From: an uncultured Pseudomonadota bacterium
Lineage (GTDB): Bacteria > Pseudomonadota > Gammaproteobacteria > Xanthomonadales > Ahniellaceae
NCBI GenBank assembly: GCA_937996755.1
Contig: CALKUS010000176.1
Location: 1-8,570, forward strand
Length of the DNA stretch: 8,570 bases
Reading direction: 5' to 3'
Shown here: positions 1 to 8,520 of the stretch, one piece after another
Layout of the letters: each line of letters starts with the position of its first letter
Numbering within the stretch: the stretch's first letter is position 1
The notes under the pieces: model-generated
Database searches by the model: none
Told to the model about the DNA's origin: nothing
The model's input: the letters and a program-made list of their open reading frames with translations, nothing else
Made by a program: the position numbers and the translations under genes

Positions 1-341
1 TGCTCTGCCAGCCGTCGGTGCCAGTGAACAATCCGGCGGGCATCCACGCATCGCCCGAAGATGTTGCCATTGTGCGCACGCGCATGGAGCGCGAGGACCT
101 CACTCTGCGCGGTTATCGGTTCGCCGGCGATAAGCACTGCAAAGCCGCGCGCTTCGAAGCGCTAAGCGCAGCGCTTGGGCCGCGGTTCGAAGGCGAAGTG
201 CTGCCGGACTCGGCCGCCAAGCCGGACACGTTCAATCCAAACCCACACAGCGTGGTGACGACGCACCTCATTGATGAGGCTGGTTCGCTGACCCGACAGA
301 AGGTCGATGAGATCATCGACTTCTTCAAAGCGCGGCTCTGA
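1..341 (+). CDS. Dienelactone hydrolase-like alpha/beta hydrolase, C-terminal part
   Basis: The reading frame is open from the window edge (first full codon at 3) to the TGA at 339-341, so the gene begins outside the window. A GTG at 18 could be read as a start, but the in-frame residues before it (LCQPSVPV) fit the interior of the same family, so I treat this as a 3' fragment of 112 codons. The visible part contains the segment GYRFAGDKHCKAARFEAL, whose Asp is a good candidate for the acid of the catalytic triad. The later PHSVVTTHLID segment contains candidate catalytic histidines. It ends with an amphipathic helix, VDEIIDFFKARL. This pattern is what I recall from cytosolic proteins annotated as dienelactone hydrolase family; their natural substrates are usually unknown. 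The nucleophile elbow is not in view. About 25% of codons end in A or T, clearly more than in the nuo genes. Family assignment is from memory and moderately sure. Confidence 0.65.
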   Translation, partial: LCQPSVPVNNPAGIHASPEDVAIVRTRMEREDLTLRGYRFAGDKHCKAARFEALSAALGPRFEGEVLPDSAAKPDTFNPNPHSVVTTHLIDEAGSLTRQKVDEIIDFFKARL

Positions 342-348
342 ACGCGAA

Positions 349-374
349 AACGGAGCGGGTAAAACCGCTCCGTT
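349..374. terminator. Hairpin terminator shared by two convergent genes
   Basis: A perfect 10-bp inverted repeat, AACGGAGCGG (349-358) and CCGCTCCGTT (365-374), encloses a 6-base loop. It lies 7 bases after the hydrolase stop on the + strand and 30 bases after the stop of the small minus-strand gene. Read on the minus strand the stem runs into TTTT (347-350, two of these within the stem), which fits an intrinsic terminator with a short U tract. On the + strand no T run follows, so termination of the hydrolase gene there is less certain. The location between two converging genes supports a bidirectional role. Confidence 0.7.
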
Positions 375-404
375 CCAATGGTTCTCGCTCAATGTCGCCG
401 CGCG

Positions 405-560
405 CTATTGCGGGCGTTTTTGGTCCGGACGATCACGCTCGATGCGCTCGTCTTCACGCTCCGGACGTTCCATGTCCTCGCGGCCCTGATCGGGGTTTTG
501 GCGCCCCGGTTGAGCTTGGCGCGGTTCGTTCTGTTGCTGCTGTTGTTGGTTGTTCGGCAT
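405..560 (-). CDS. Small hydrophilic Gln/Arg/Glu-rich protein, 51 aa, function unknown
   Basis: On the minus strand an ATG (558-560) opens a 51-codon frame ending in TAG (405-407). GGAG lies 7 bases before the start and a hairpin terminator 30 bases after the stop. This complete gene layout is the main reason to believe it is real. The protein starts MPNN followed by six glutamines, then a Pro/Arg/Gln stretch, then a charged half in which Glu, Asp and Arg alternate with periodic prolines (for example EDMERPEREDERIERDRPD). It has no Cys, Trp, Phe, Tyr or Leu, no signal peptide and no membrane segment, so it is probably a disordered cytosolic protein. I do not recognise a family. The gene is convergent with the hydrolase fragment and divergent from nuoG. 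An overlapping longer minus-strand frame (389-598) lacks a comparable ribosome site and is less likely. Confidence 0.6.
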   Translation of the reverse strand: MPNNQQQQQQNEPRQAQPGRQNPDQGREDMERPEREDERIERDRPDQKRPQ

Positions 561-567
561 GAGGCAG

Positions 568-571
568 CTCC
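568..571 (-). promoter_or_regulatory. Ribosome binding site of the 51-aa gene
   Basis: GGAG on the minus strand, 7 bases upstream of the ATG at 560. This spacing selects the 51-codon frame over the other minus-strand frames of this stretch. No convincing promoter could be placed: a TATACG next to this site is too close to the start to leave a leader containing the site. Confidence 0.55.
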
Positions 572-654
572 GTATATTGCCCGCCCATGCAGCAACAACG
601 TGATGCGGCGCCCGCCGTTCCGGTAAAAAGGGCTATCGTATCCGTAACTTACAT

Positions 655-668
655 GTTCCGTCGGGAAC
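655..668. repeat. Short palindrome in the divergent gap before nuoG
   Basis: GTTCCGTCGGGAAC is an inverted repeat of two 5-base arms (GTTCC/GGAAC) around GTCG. It lies in the 266-base gap between the minus-strand small gene and nuoG, where an operator could be expected, and a further GGAAC follows at 683-687. I cannot match it to a known regulator site. The rest of the gap (561-826) shows no convincing gene, tRNA or promoter. Confidence 0.25.
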
Positions 669-826
669 GCGCGCGAATGTCTCGGAACAGCATTGATCGG
701 GCTAATCGGCGGTAGCCAAAGAACTGCGAACTATTCTCATGTAAGGCGCTGACGCGGCGGGCTTTAGGCCCTCTTGCGGCGACGCAATAAATCGTCCATG
801 CGCGTGCCGCGAAAGCGGACTCTGCA

Positions 827-3133
827 ATGACGAAAATCCTCGTCGACGGCGTAGAAGTCGACGTTCCTCCGGAACTTACGTTGCTGCAGGCGTGCGAAGC
901 CGCCGGCGCAGAGATTCCGCGCTTTTGTTATCACGAGCGCCTCTCGATCGCCGGCAATTGCCGCATGTGCCTGGTCGAGATCGAGCGCATGCCCAAGCCG
1001 CAGGCCTCCTGCGCCTTGCCGGTGGCCGACGGCATGGTGGTCAAGACCGACACGCCGGCGGTGCACAAGGCGCGCCGCGGCGTGCTCGAGCTGCTGCTGA
1101 TCAACCATCCGCTCGACTGCCCGATCTGCGACCAGGGCGGCGAGTGCGAGCTGCAGGACCTCGCGATGGGCTACGGCCGCTCGGTGTCGCGCTTCGCCGA
1201 GCGCAAGCGCGTCGTCGCGGACGAAGATCTCGGTCCGCTCGTCGCCACCGACATGACGCGCTGCATCCAGTGCACGCGCTGCGTGCGATTCGCGTCGGAA
1301 GTGGCCGGCACATTCGAGCTCGGCGGCATGTTTCGTGGCGAGAACCTGGAGATCGGCACCTACATCGGCAAGTCGATGGAGTCGGAGCTTTCCGGCAACG
1401 TCATCGACGTTTGCCCGGTCGGCGCGCTCACCAACAAGGTGTTCCGCTTCAAGGCGCGCCCGTGGGAGCTGGTGGCGCGCCCGTCGATCGGCTGGCACGA
1501 CGCGATCGGCTCCAACCTGTTCCTGCACGAGCGCCGCGGCGAAGTGCTGCGCGCCGTGCCGCGCGACAACGAAGCCGTGAACGAGTGCTGGCTCGCCGAT
1601 CGCGACCGCTACAGCCACGAAGGCCTGCTCGCCGACGACCGCGCGCGCGTGCCGCGCCTCAAGGTGAACGGCGAGTGGCGCGACGCGACGTGGGATGAGG
1701 CGCTGCGCGCCGCGGCCGACGCGCTGCGCGGCGTACCGGCGGAGCAGGTGGGCGCGCTCGTGTCGCCCGCCGCGTCGAACGAGGAAGGCCGCCTGCTTGC
1801 GGCGATCGTGCGCGGGCTCGGCAGCGAGAACATCGACCATCGCCTGCGCACGCTCGACTTCGCCGACCAGCCGGTCGCGCATGCGTTCGAGCGCCCGCTG
1901 GCCGAGATCGAGCGCGCCGGCGCCATCGTGCTCGTGGGCTGCAATCCGCGCCTCGAGGCGCCGATCCTCGGCCACAAGGTGCGCCAGGCGTGGAAGCGCG
2001 GCGCGAAGGTGGTCGCGGTCAATTCCGTCGACTTCCCCTTCGCGTTCGAAGTGGCGCATCGCTTCATCGCGGAGCCGTGGGCGCTCGCGCCCGCGCTCGC
2101 CGGCCTCGTGAAGGCCGCGCGTGACGGCGCCGGCGGCGAGCTCGACGCGGCGCTCGCCGACGTCGTCGGCAACGCCGATGCGAACGACGCCATGCGCGCC
2201 GCGATCGCCACGCTGCGCCAGGCCGGTTCCGGCGTGGTGCTGTTCGGCGAAGCGGGCGTGCAGCATCCGGCCGCATCATTGCTGCGCGCACTCGCGAAGG
2301 CGCTCGCCGTCGCCGCCGGTTTCGCGTACGACGAGCTGCCCTCCGGCGCGAACGCGATCGGCCTCGCCGCGAACGGCGTGCTGCCGGGCGGCAATGGGCT
2401 CAATGCGGCGGCGATGCTGGCGCGTCCGCGCAAGGCCGTGCTGCTGTACGGCGCCGAGGCGCCGCACGACTTCGCCGACGGTGCCGCCGCCGACAACGCG
2501 CTGCGCCAGGCGTCGAGCGTCGTCGCGTTCACCGCGTACGCGGGCGAAGCCCTGCTGCGCCAGGCACACGTGATCCTGCCGATCGGCCTGCCGCCGGAAA
2601 TCGACGGCACGTTCGTGAACGTCGACGGCATCGAACAGGTGGTCAAGCCCGCGGGTCGCCTGCCGGGCGAAGCGCGTGCCGGCTGGCGCGTGCTGCGCGC
2701 GCTGGGCGAGCAACTGGGCCTCGCCGGCTTCGGCTTCACCGACATCGCGGAGCTGCGTGCGCAAGCCATGGCCGCCACGCCGGCGGTGCCGGGCAACCGC
2801 TCGCTCACCCAGCGCGAGCCCGCGCCGGGCGGCCTCACGCGCATCGGCACGCTGGCGCCGTATTCGATCGACGCGACCACGCGTCGCGCCGACGCGCTGC
2901 AACGCACGCCGGTCGCGCGCGGCGCGTGCGTGGTGCTGCATCCGGGCGACGCGCTCGCCATGGGCCTCGCGGTCGGCAGCACGGTGAAGGTCGGCGACGG
3001 CAAGGTCGAGGTGCAGCTGCCGCTGCTCGCGAGCACGTCGGTGCCGCACGGCGGCGCGTGGGTCGAGTCCGGCTGGGACGAAACCGCCATGCTCGCGCCC
3101 ACCGGCGCGAAGCTGTCCGTGGCGAGGGCCTGA
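827..3133 (+). CDS. nuoG: NADH-quinone oxidoreductase subunit G (NuoG)
   Basis: NuoG is the large Fe-S subunit of the complex I peripheral arm, passing electrons from the FMN/NADH module towards quinone in the cytoplasm. In this 768-residue frame an N-terminal 2Fe-2S ferredoxin-like domain carries C34, C45, C48 and C62 (cluster N1b). It is followed by the H94-C98-C101-C107 set for cluster N5 (HPLDCPICDQGGEC) and by C146, C149, C152 and C196 for cluster N4. From about residue 210 to the end there is a molybdopterin-oxidoreductase-like domain without visible cofactor chemistry. The extra CxxCxxxC set of E. coli cluster N7 is not present near residues 215-270. ATG at 827 is chosen because the sequence begins directly with the ferredoxin strand (MTKILVDG); its ribosome site is weak. 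nuoE and nuoF are not upstream. Codon use changes sharply after residue 44 (see separate entry), so the first part may come from another genome. Confidence 0.95.
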   Translation: MTKILVDGVEVDVPPELTLLQACEAAGAEIPRFCYHERLSIAGNCRMCLVEIERMPKPQASCALPVADGMVVKTDTPAVHKARRGVLELLLINHPLDCPICDQGGECELQDLAMGYGRSVSRFAERKRVVADEDLGPLVATDMTRCIQCTRCVRFASEVAGTFELGGMFRGENLEIGTYIGKSMESELSGNVIDVCPVGALTNKVFRFKARPWELVARPSIGWHDAIGSNLFLHERRGEVLRAVPRDNEAVNECWLADRDRYSHEGLLADDRARVPRLKVNGEWRDATWDEALRAAADALRGVPAEQVGALVSPAASNEEGRLLAAIVRGLGSENIDHRLRTLDFADQPVAHAFERPLAEIERAGAIVLVGCNPRLEAPILGHKVRQAWKRGAKVVAVNSVDFPFAFEVAHRFIAEPWALAPALAGLVKAARDGAGGELDAALADVVGNADANDAMRAAIATLRQAGSGVVLFGEAGVQHPAASLLRALAKALAVAAGFAYDELPSGANAIGLAANGVLPGGNGLNAAAMLARPRKAVLLYGAEAPHDFADGAAADNALRQASSVVAFTAYAGEALLRQAHVILPIGLPPEIDGTFVNVDGIEQVVKPAGRLPGEARAGWRVLRALGEQLGLAGFGFTDIAELRAQAMAATPAVPGNRSLTQREPAPGGLTRIGTLAPYSIDATTRRADALQRTPVARGACVVLHPGDALAMGLAVGSTVKVGDGKVEVQLPLLASTSVPHGGAWVESGWDETAMLAPTGAKLSVARA
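957..960. other. Possible chimeric junction inside nuoG
   Basis: Of nuoG codons 1-44, 14 end in A or T. Of codons 45-132, only one does (CAT for residue 94). The hydrolase fragment upstream has about 25% such codons, matching the first block. The break falls in the most conserved part of the protein, the GNCRMC cysteine segment, where two homologous genes could be joined without breaking the frame. Residues 1-62 resemble alphaproteobacterial NuoG as I remember it, and residues from about 110 resemble Xanthomonadales. A milder rise in A/T-ending codons recurs at residues 133-195, so the true boundary could be elsewhere. Native low-GC bias at gene starts is the alternative. Confidence 0.4.
3124..3128 (+). 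promoter_or_regulatory. Ribosome binding site of nuoH
   Basis: GAGGG, 6 bases before the nuoH ATG and inside the last codons of nuoG. Together with the 1-base gap this points to translational coupling of NuoG and NuoH. Confidence 0.6.
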
Positions 3134-3134
3134 G

Positions 3135-4163
3135 ATGATCCAGCAGGCGGACCTCATCACGCTGCTCTGGACGGTCGCGAAGATCCTCGCGATCACCGTT
3201 CCGCTCATCCTGTGCGTGGCCTTCTACACGCTGGCCGAGCGCAAGGTGATCGGCTGGATGCAGGTGCGCCGCGGCCCGCAGTACGTCGGGCCGCTCGGCC
3301 TCCTGCAGCCGTTCGCGGACGTCGTGAAGCTCCTGATCAAGGAGATCGTCGTCCCGAAGGACGCGAACCGGTTCCTGTTCTACCTCGCGCCCGTGCTCGC
3401 GATGGCGCCGGCGTTCGCCGCATGGGCCGTCGTGCCGTTCGACGAGGGCGTCGCGCTGTCGAACATCAACGCGGGGCTGCTGTATCTGCTCGCGATGACC
3501 TCGATGGGCGTGTACGGAATCATCCTCGCGGGCTGGGCGTCGAACTCGAAGTACGCGTTCCTCGGCGCGATGCGGTCGGCAGCGCAGGTCGTGTCGTACG
3601 AGATCGCGATGGGCTTCGCGCTGGTCGGCGTGCTGATCTGCTCGGGCTCGCTGAACCTCTCGGACATCGTGCGCGCGCAGGCCGGCGACGGCGGTTTCAC
3701 GGAGTTCTTCTTCCTGCCGCTGCTGCCGCTGTTCGTCATCTACTTCGTCTCGGGCGTCGCCGAGACCAACCGCGCACCGTTCGACGTCGCCGAAGGCGAA
3801 TCGGAAATCGTCGCGGGCTTCCACGTGGAGTACGCGGGCGCGGCGTTCGCGGTGTTCTTCCTCGCCGAATACGCGAACATGATCCTCGTCTCCTTCCTGG
3901 CCGCCGTCCTGTTCCTCGGCGGCTGGCTGTCGCCGTTCCAGGGCTGGCTCGGCGGCCCGCTCGGTGCACCGGGCTGGTGGTGGCTGGCGGTCAAGGTCGT
4001 CGGCTTCATGTTCTCGTTCCTGTGGTTCCGCGCGACGTTCCCGCGTTATCGCTACGACCAGATCATGCGCCTCGGCTGGAAGGTGTTCATCCCGATCACG
4101 ATCGTGTGGGTGATGGTCTCGGCGTGGATGGTCTACGACCACTGGATCGACATCGGCGCGTGA
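3135..4163 (+). CDS. nuoH: NADH-quinone oxidoreductase subunit H (NuoH)
   Basis: NuoH (ND1 homologue) is the inner-membrane subunit that forms the quinone chamber with NuoB and NuoD and starts the proton-coupling path. The 342 residues match the usual length and carry about eight membrane helices. Family landmarks are the first-loop segment AERKVIGWMQVRRGP (residues 34-48) with the following GLLQPFADVVKL, E156 in SYEIAMGF, and the long quinone-site loop with ETNRAPFDVAEGESE (about 210-224). That loop is rich in the conserved acidic residues linked to coupling. The C-terminus keeps the FLWFRATFPRYRYDQ stretch (about 295-310). The start lies one base after the nuoG stop with a good ribosome site. 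The gene is complete with nothing missing. Confidence 0.96.
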   Translation: MIQQADLITLLWTVAKILAITVPLILCVAFYTLAERKVIGWMQVRRGPQYVGPLGLLQPFADVVKLLIKEIVVPKDANRFLFYLAPVLAMAPAFAAWAVVPFDEGVALSNINAGLLYLLAMTSMGVYGIILAGWASNSKYAFLGAMRSAAQVVSYEIAMGFALVGVLICSGSLNLSDIVRAQAGDGGFTEFFFLPLLPLFVIYFVSGVAETNRAPFDVAEGESEIVAGFHVEYAGAAFAVFFLAEYANMILVSFLAAVLFLGGWLSPFQGWLGGPLGAPGWWWLAVKVVGFMFSFLWFRATFPRYRYDQIMRLGWKVFIPITIVWVMVSAWMVYDHWIDIGA

Positions 4164-4168
4164 GGAAG
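4162..4168 (+). promoter_or_regulatory. Ribosome binding site of nuoI
   Basis: GAGGAAG overlaps the nuoH stop codon and ends 8 bases before the nuoI ATG. It supports the start at 4177 and coupled translation with nuoH. Confidence 0.6.
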
Positions 4169-4176
4169 ACCGACCA

Positions 4177-4665
4177 ATGAATCGCGCGTTCAACTATCTC
4201 CGTTCGCTGCTGCTGCTCGAGCTGCTGGGCGGCATGTGGGTGACGCTCAAGTATTTCGGACGACCGAAGTACACGATGCGCTACCCGATGGAAAAGATCC
4301 CGCAGTCGAACCGCTTCCGCGGGCTGCATGCGCTGCGCCGCTATCCCAACGGCGAGGAGCGCTGCATCGCGTGCAAGTTGTGCGAAGCCGTTTGCCCCGC
4401 GCTGGCGATCACGATCGAGTCGGCGCAGCGCGAGGACGGCACGCGCCGCACCACGCGCTACGACATCGACCTGTTCAAGTGCATTTTCTGCGGCTTCTGC
4501 GAGGAGTCCTGCCCGGTCGATTCGATCGTGGAGACGAACATCCACGAGTACCACTTCGAGACGCGCGGCGAGAACGTCGTGACGAAGCTGCAGCTGCTCG
4601 CGATCGGCGACCGTTTCGAACCGCAGATCGCCGCGGCGCGCGCGCAGGACGCGCCCTACCGCTGA
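4177..4665 (+). CDS. nuoI: NADH-quinone oxidoreductase subunit I (NuoI)
   Basis: NuoI (TYKY homologue) is the peripheral-arm subunit with two 4Fe-4S clusters, N6a and N6b, that hand electrons on to the terminal cluster N2 in NuoB. The 162 residues are typical in length. An N-terminal amphipathic, membrane-facing helix (about 1-25) is followed by a segment with KYTMRYPMEK. Then come two ferredoxin motifs: C63-C66-C69-C73 and C102-C105-C108-C112, each CxxCxxCxxxCP. In the usual crossed arrangement the last Cys of each motif ligates the other cluster. The fold ends with the EYHFETRGE segment. It lies 13 bases after nuoH and 13 before nuoJ. All eight ligands are intact. Confidence 0.97.
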   Translation: MNRAFNYLRSLLLLELLGGMWVTLKYFGRPKYTMRYPMEKIPQSNRFRGLHALRRYPNGEERCIACKLCEAVCPALAITIESAQREDGTRRTTRYDIDLFKCIFCGFCEESCPVDSIVETNIHEYHFETRGENVVTKLQLLAIGDRFEPQIAAARAQDAPYR

Positions 4666-4678
4666 GCCGACCGACACC

Positions 4679-5293
4679 ATGACCATCAACCTGCTCGCGT
4701 TCTACGCCTTCGCCGCCGCCATGATCGGCGCCGCGATCGGCGTCATCACGATGCGCAACCCCGTGCACTCGGTCCTGCTGCTCGTGCTCGCGTTCTTCTC
4801 GAGCGCGTGCCTCTGGCTGCTGGCGCATGCCGAGTTCCTCGCGATCGCGCTGATCCTCGTCTACGTCGGCGCCGTGATGGTGCTGTTCCTGTTCGTCGTG
4901 ATGATGCTCGACATCAAGATCGCGCCGTTGCGGGAAGGCTTCGCCAGGTACCTGCCCGTCGGCATCGTCGTCGCGGCCATCATGCTGTTCGAGATGCTCA
5001 CGCTGATCGGCCTGCGCCGATTCTCGACCGTGCCGCCGGTCGCGGACGCCGCGCTCGCCGCCGGCCTGTCGAACACCGAGTGGCTGGGGCGCGCGCTGTT
5101 CCGCGACTACCTGCTGCCGTTCGAGATCGCGGCGATGGTGCTGACGGTCGCGATCATCGCCGCCGTGGCGCTCACGCTGCGCAATCGCTCGAACACGCGC
5201 AAACAAGACCCTTCGAAGCAGGTGCTCGTGCGCAAGGAAGACCGCCTGCGCGTCGTCCAGATGCCGGTGTCGGGCAAGGAGCCGCGCGCATGA
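4679..5293 (+). CDS. nuoJ: NADH-quinone oxidoreductase subunit J (NuoJ)
   Basis: NuoJ (ND6 homologue) is a small inner-membrane subunit between the quinone module and the proton channels. The 204-residue frame shows five hydrophobic helices. The diagnostic third helix, AEFLAIALILVYVGAVMVLF (51-70), contains E52, Y62 and the glycine that allow the pi-bulge/alpha-helix change known in this family. A basic, hydrophilic tail of about 35 residues follows the last helix (RNRSNTRKQDPSKQ onward), as in many proteobacterial NuoJ proteins. The ATG at 4679 directly precedes the first helix. There is no clear Shine-Dalgarno sequence in the 13-base gap, only the GACCGAC string also seen before nuoI and nuoM. 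The stop overlaps the nuoK start (ATGA). Confidence 0.95.
   Translation: MTINLLAFYAFAAAMIGAAIGVITMRNPVHSVLLLVLAFFSSACLWLLAHAEFLAIALILVYVGAVMVLFLFVVMMLDIKIAPLREGFARYLPVGIVVAAIMLFEMLTLIGLRRFSTVPPVADAALAAGLSNTEWLGRALFRDYLLPFEIAAMVLTVAIIAAVALTLRNRSNTRKQDPSKQVLVRKEDRLRVVQMPVSGKEPRA
5276..5281 (+). promoter_or_regulatory. Ribosome binding site of nuoK
   Basis: AAGGAG, 8 bases before the ATG at 5290 and inside the end of nuoJ. It is the strongest ribosome site in the operon and settles the nuoK start, although the nuoK frame is open for hundreds of bases upstream. Confidence 0.75.
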
Positions 5294-5595
5294 TCCCCCT
5301 TTCGCACTACCTGTTCCTCGGCGCGGTGCTGTTCTGCATCTCGGTCGCCGGCGTGTTCATCAACCGCAAGAACCTGATCGTGCTGCTCATGTCGATCGAG
5401 CTGATGCTGCTCGCGGTCAACATGAACTTCATCGCGTTCTCGACCTACTACGGCGACGTCGCGGGCCAGCTGTTCGTGTTCTTCATCCTGACGGTGGCAG
5501 CGGCCGAGTCTGCGATCGGCCTGGCCATCATCGTGGCGCTGTTCCGCAATCGCTCGACGATCAACGTCGGCGAAATCGATAGCATGAAGGGCTGA
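5290..5595 (+). CDS. nuoK: NADH-quinone oxidoreductase subunit K (NuoK)
   Basis: NuoK (ND4L homologue) is a three-helix inner-membrane subunit that provides buried acids for proton transfer. The frame of 101 residues has the usual length. It begins MIPLSHYLFLGA, almost the standard start, and has helices at about 5-23, 30-50 and 62-85. The two essential glutamates are present as E37 (SIELMLL) and E73 (AAESAIGL), matching E36 and E72 of E. coli with one extra residue near position 26. The tail NVGEIDSMKG is typical. The start overlaps the nuoJ stop by four bases and is served by a perfect AAGGAG. The reading frame remains open far upstream through nuoJ, so automatic longest-ORF calling would give a false 262-residue protein. 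Confidence 0.97.
   Translation: MIPLSHYLFLGAVLFCISVAGVFINRKNLIVLLMSIELMLLAVNMNFIAFSTYYGDVAGQLFVFFILTVAAAESAIGLAIIVALFRNRSTINVGEIDSMKG
5587..5591 (+). promoter_or_regulatory. Ribosome binding site of nuoL
   Basis: AAGGG in the last nuoK codons, 10 bases before the GTG at 5602. It favours this GTG as the start, since no in-frame ATG is nearby before the first membrane helix. Confidence 0.45.
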
Positions 5596-5601
5596 CGCAC
5601 G

Positions 5602-7635
<2,034 letters not shown>

Positions 7636-7647
7636 CCGACGACCGAC

Positions 7648-8520
7648 ATGGATACCTGGCCGCTGCTCTCAATCCTGATCTGGCTGCCGATGCTCGGCGG
7701 CGTGCTCACGCTCGCCGCCGGCAACGATCGCCCGTCGCGTGCGCGCTGGACCGCGCTGCTGACCTCGATCGCCACGCTGCTGCTCTGCATCCCGCTCTAC
7801 AGCCGCTTCGACGTCGCGAACGCCGCGATGCAGTTCACGGAGAACCGGCCGTGGATGGAATCGATCGCGGTGTTCTACCACCTCGGCGTCGACGGCATTT
7901 CCGTCGCGCTGATCGCGCTCACGGCGCTCACCACGGTGCTCGTCCTGATCGGCGCGTGGGAGGTGATCGAGGAGCGCGTCAACCAGTATTTCGCGGCGTT
8001 CCTGATCCTCGAAGGCCTGATGATCGGCGTGTTCTGCGCCATGGACGCGCTGCTGTTCTACGTGTTCTTCGAGGCGATGCTGGTGCCGATGTTCATCATC
8101 ATCGGCATCTGGGGCGGGCCGCGTCGCGTCTATGCGACGGTGAAGTTCTTCCTGTTCACGTTCTTCGGCTCGATCTTCATGCTGCTCGGGCTGATCTACC
8201 TGTACCTGAAGTCGGGCAGCTTCGACCTCGCGACGCTCGCCGCGCTGCCGCTGTCGCGCCAGGAGCAGACCTGGCTGTTCCTGTCGTTCTTCCTCGCCTT
8301 CGCGGTGAAGGTGCCGATGTTCCCGGTGCACACGTGGTTGCCGGACGCGCACGTCGAGGCGCCGACCGGCGGCTCCGTGATCCTGGCCGCGATCATGCTG
8401 AAGATCGGCGGGTACGGATTCCTGCGCTTCTCGCTGCCGATCACGCCCGATGCGTCGCAGGACCTCGCGTGGCTGGTTATCGCGCTGTCGCTCGTCGCGG
8501 TGATCTACATCGGCTTCGTC
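7648..8520 (+). CDS. nuoM: NADH-quinone oxidoreductase subunit M (NuoM), truncated by contig end
   Basis: NuoM (ND4 homologue) is the middle antiporter-like proton-channel subunit of the membrane arm. Only the first 291 codons are genuine; the family is usually about 500 residues long. The frame starts with ATG at 7648, 12 bases after nuoL, directly before the first helix (LLSILIWLPMLGG). Channel residues are visible: E142 in FFEAMLVPMFIIIGIWGG, K221 in AFAVKVPMFPVHTWLPDAHVEAPT, and K252 in MLKIGGYGFLRF. These correspond to E144, K234 and K265 of E. coli. The last true residues are IYIGFV; homologues continue with a segment like ALVQ-DMKKL-AYSS. After 8520 the frame runs on into adapter sequence (RSEERRVGKEC...), so any protein predicted past codon 291 has a false end. 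No good Shine-Dalgarno sequence is present. Confidence 0.95.

Noticed and set aside
564..595. TTGTTG/TATACG pair as a promoter for the small minus-strand gene
   Set aside because: The -10-like box directly abuts the ribosome site, so a transcript starting from it would lack GGAG. The -35 match is also poor.
587..715. A 42-codon plus-strand frame (starts MQQQRDAAPAVP) in the gap before nuoG
   Set aside because: No ribosome site at a usable distance, no recognisable family, and no terminator. I cannot support it as a gene.
759..771. Small inverted repeat GGGC/GCCC upstream of nuoG as a terminator or attenuator
   Set aside because: Only a 4-bp stem with no T run, which is expected by chance at this GC content.
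764..2266. Minus-strand open frame of 500 codons opposite nuoG
   Set aside because: Same antisense GC-bias effect. The composition (Arg, Ala, His, Glu) is typical of shadow frames and no family is recognisable.
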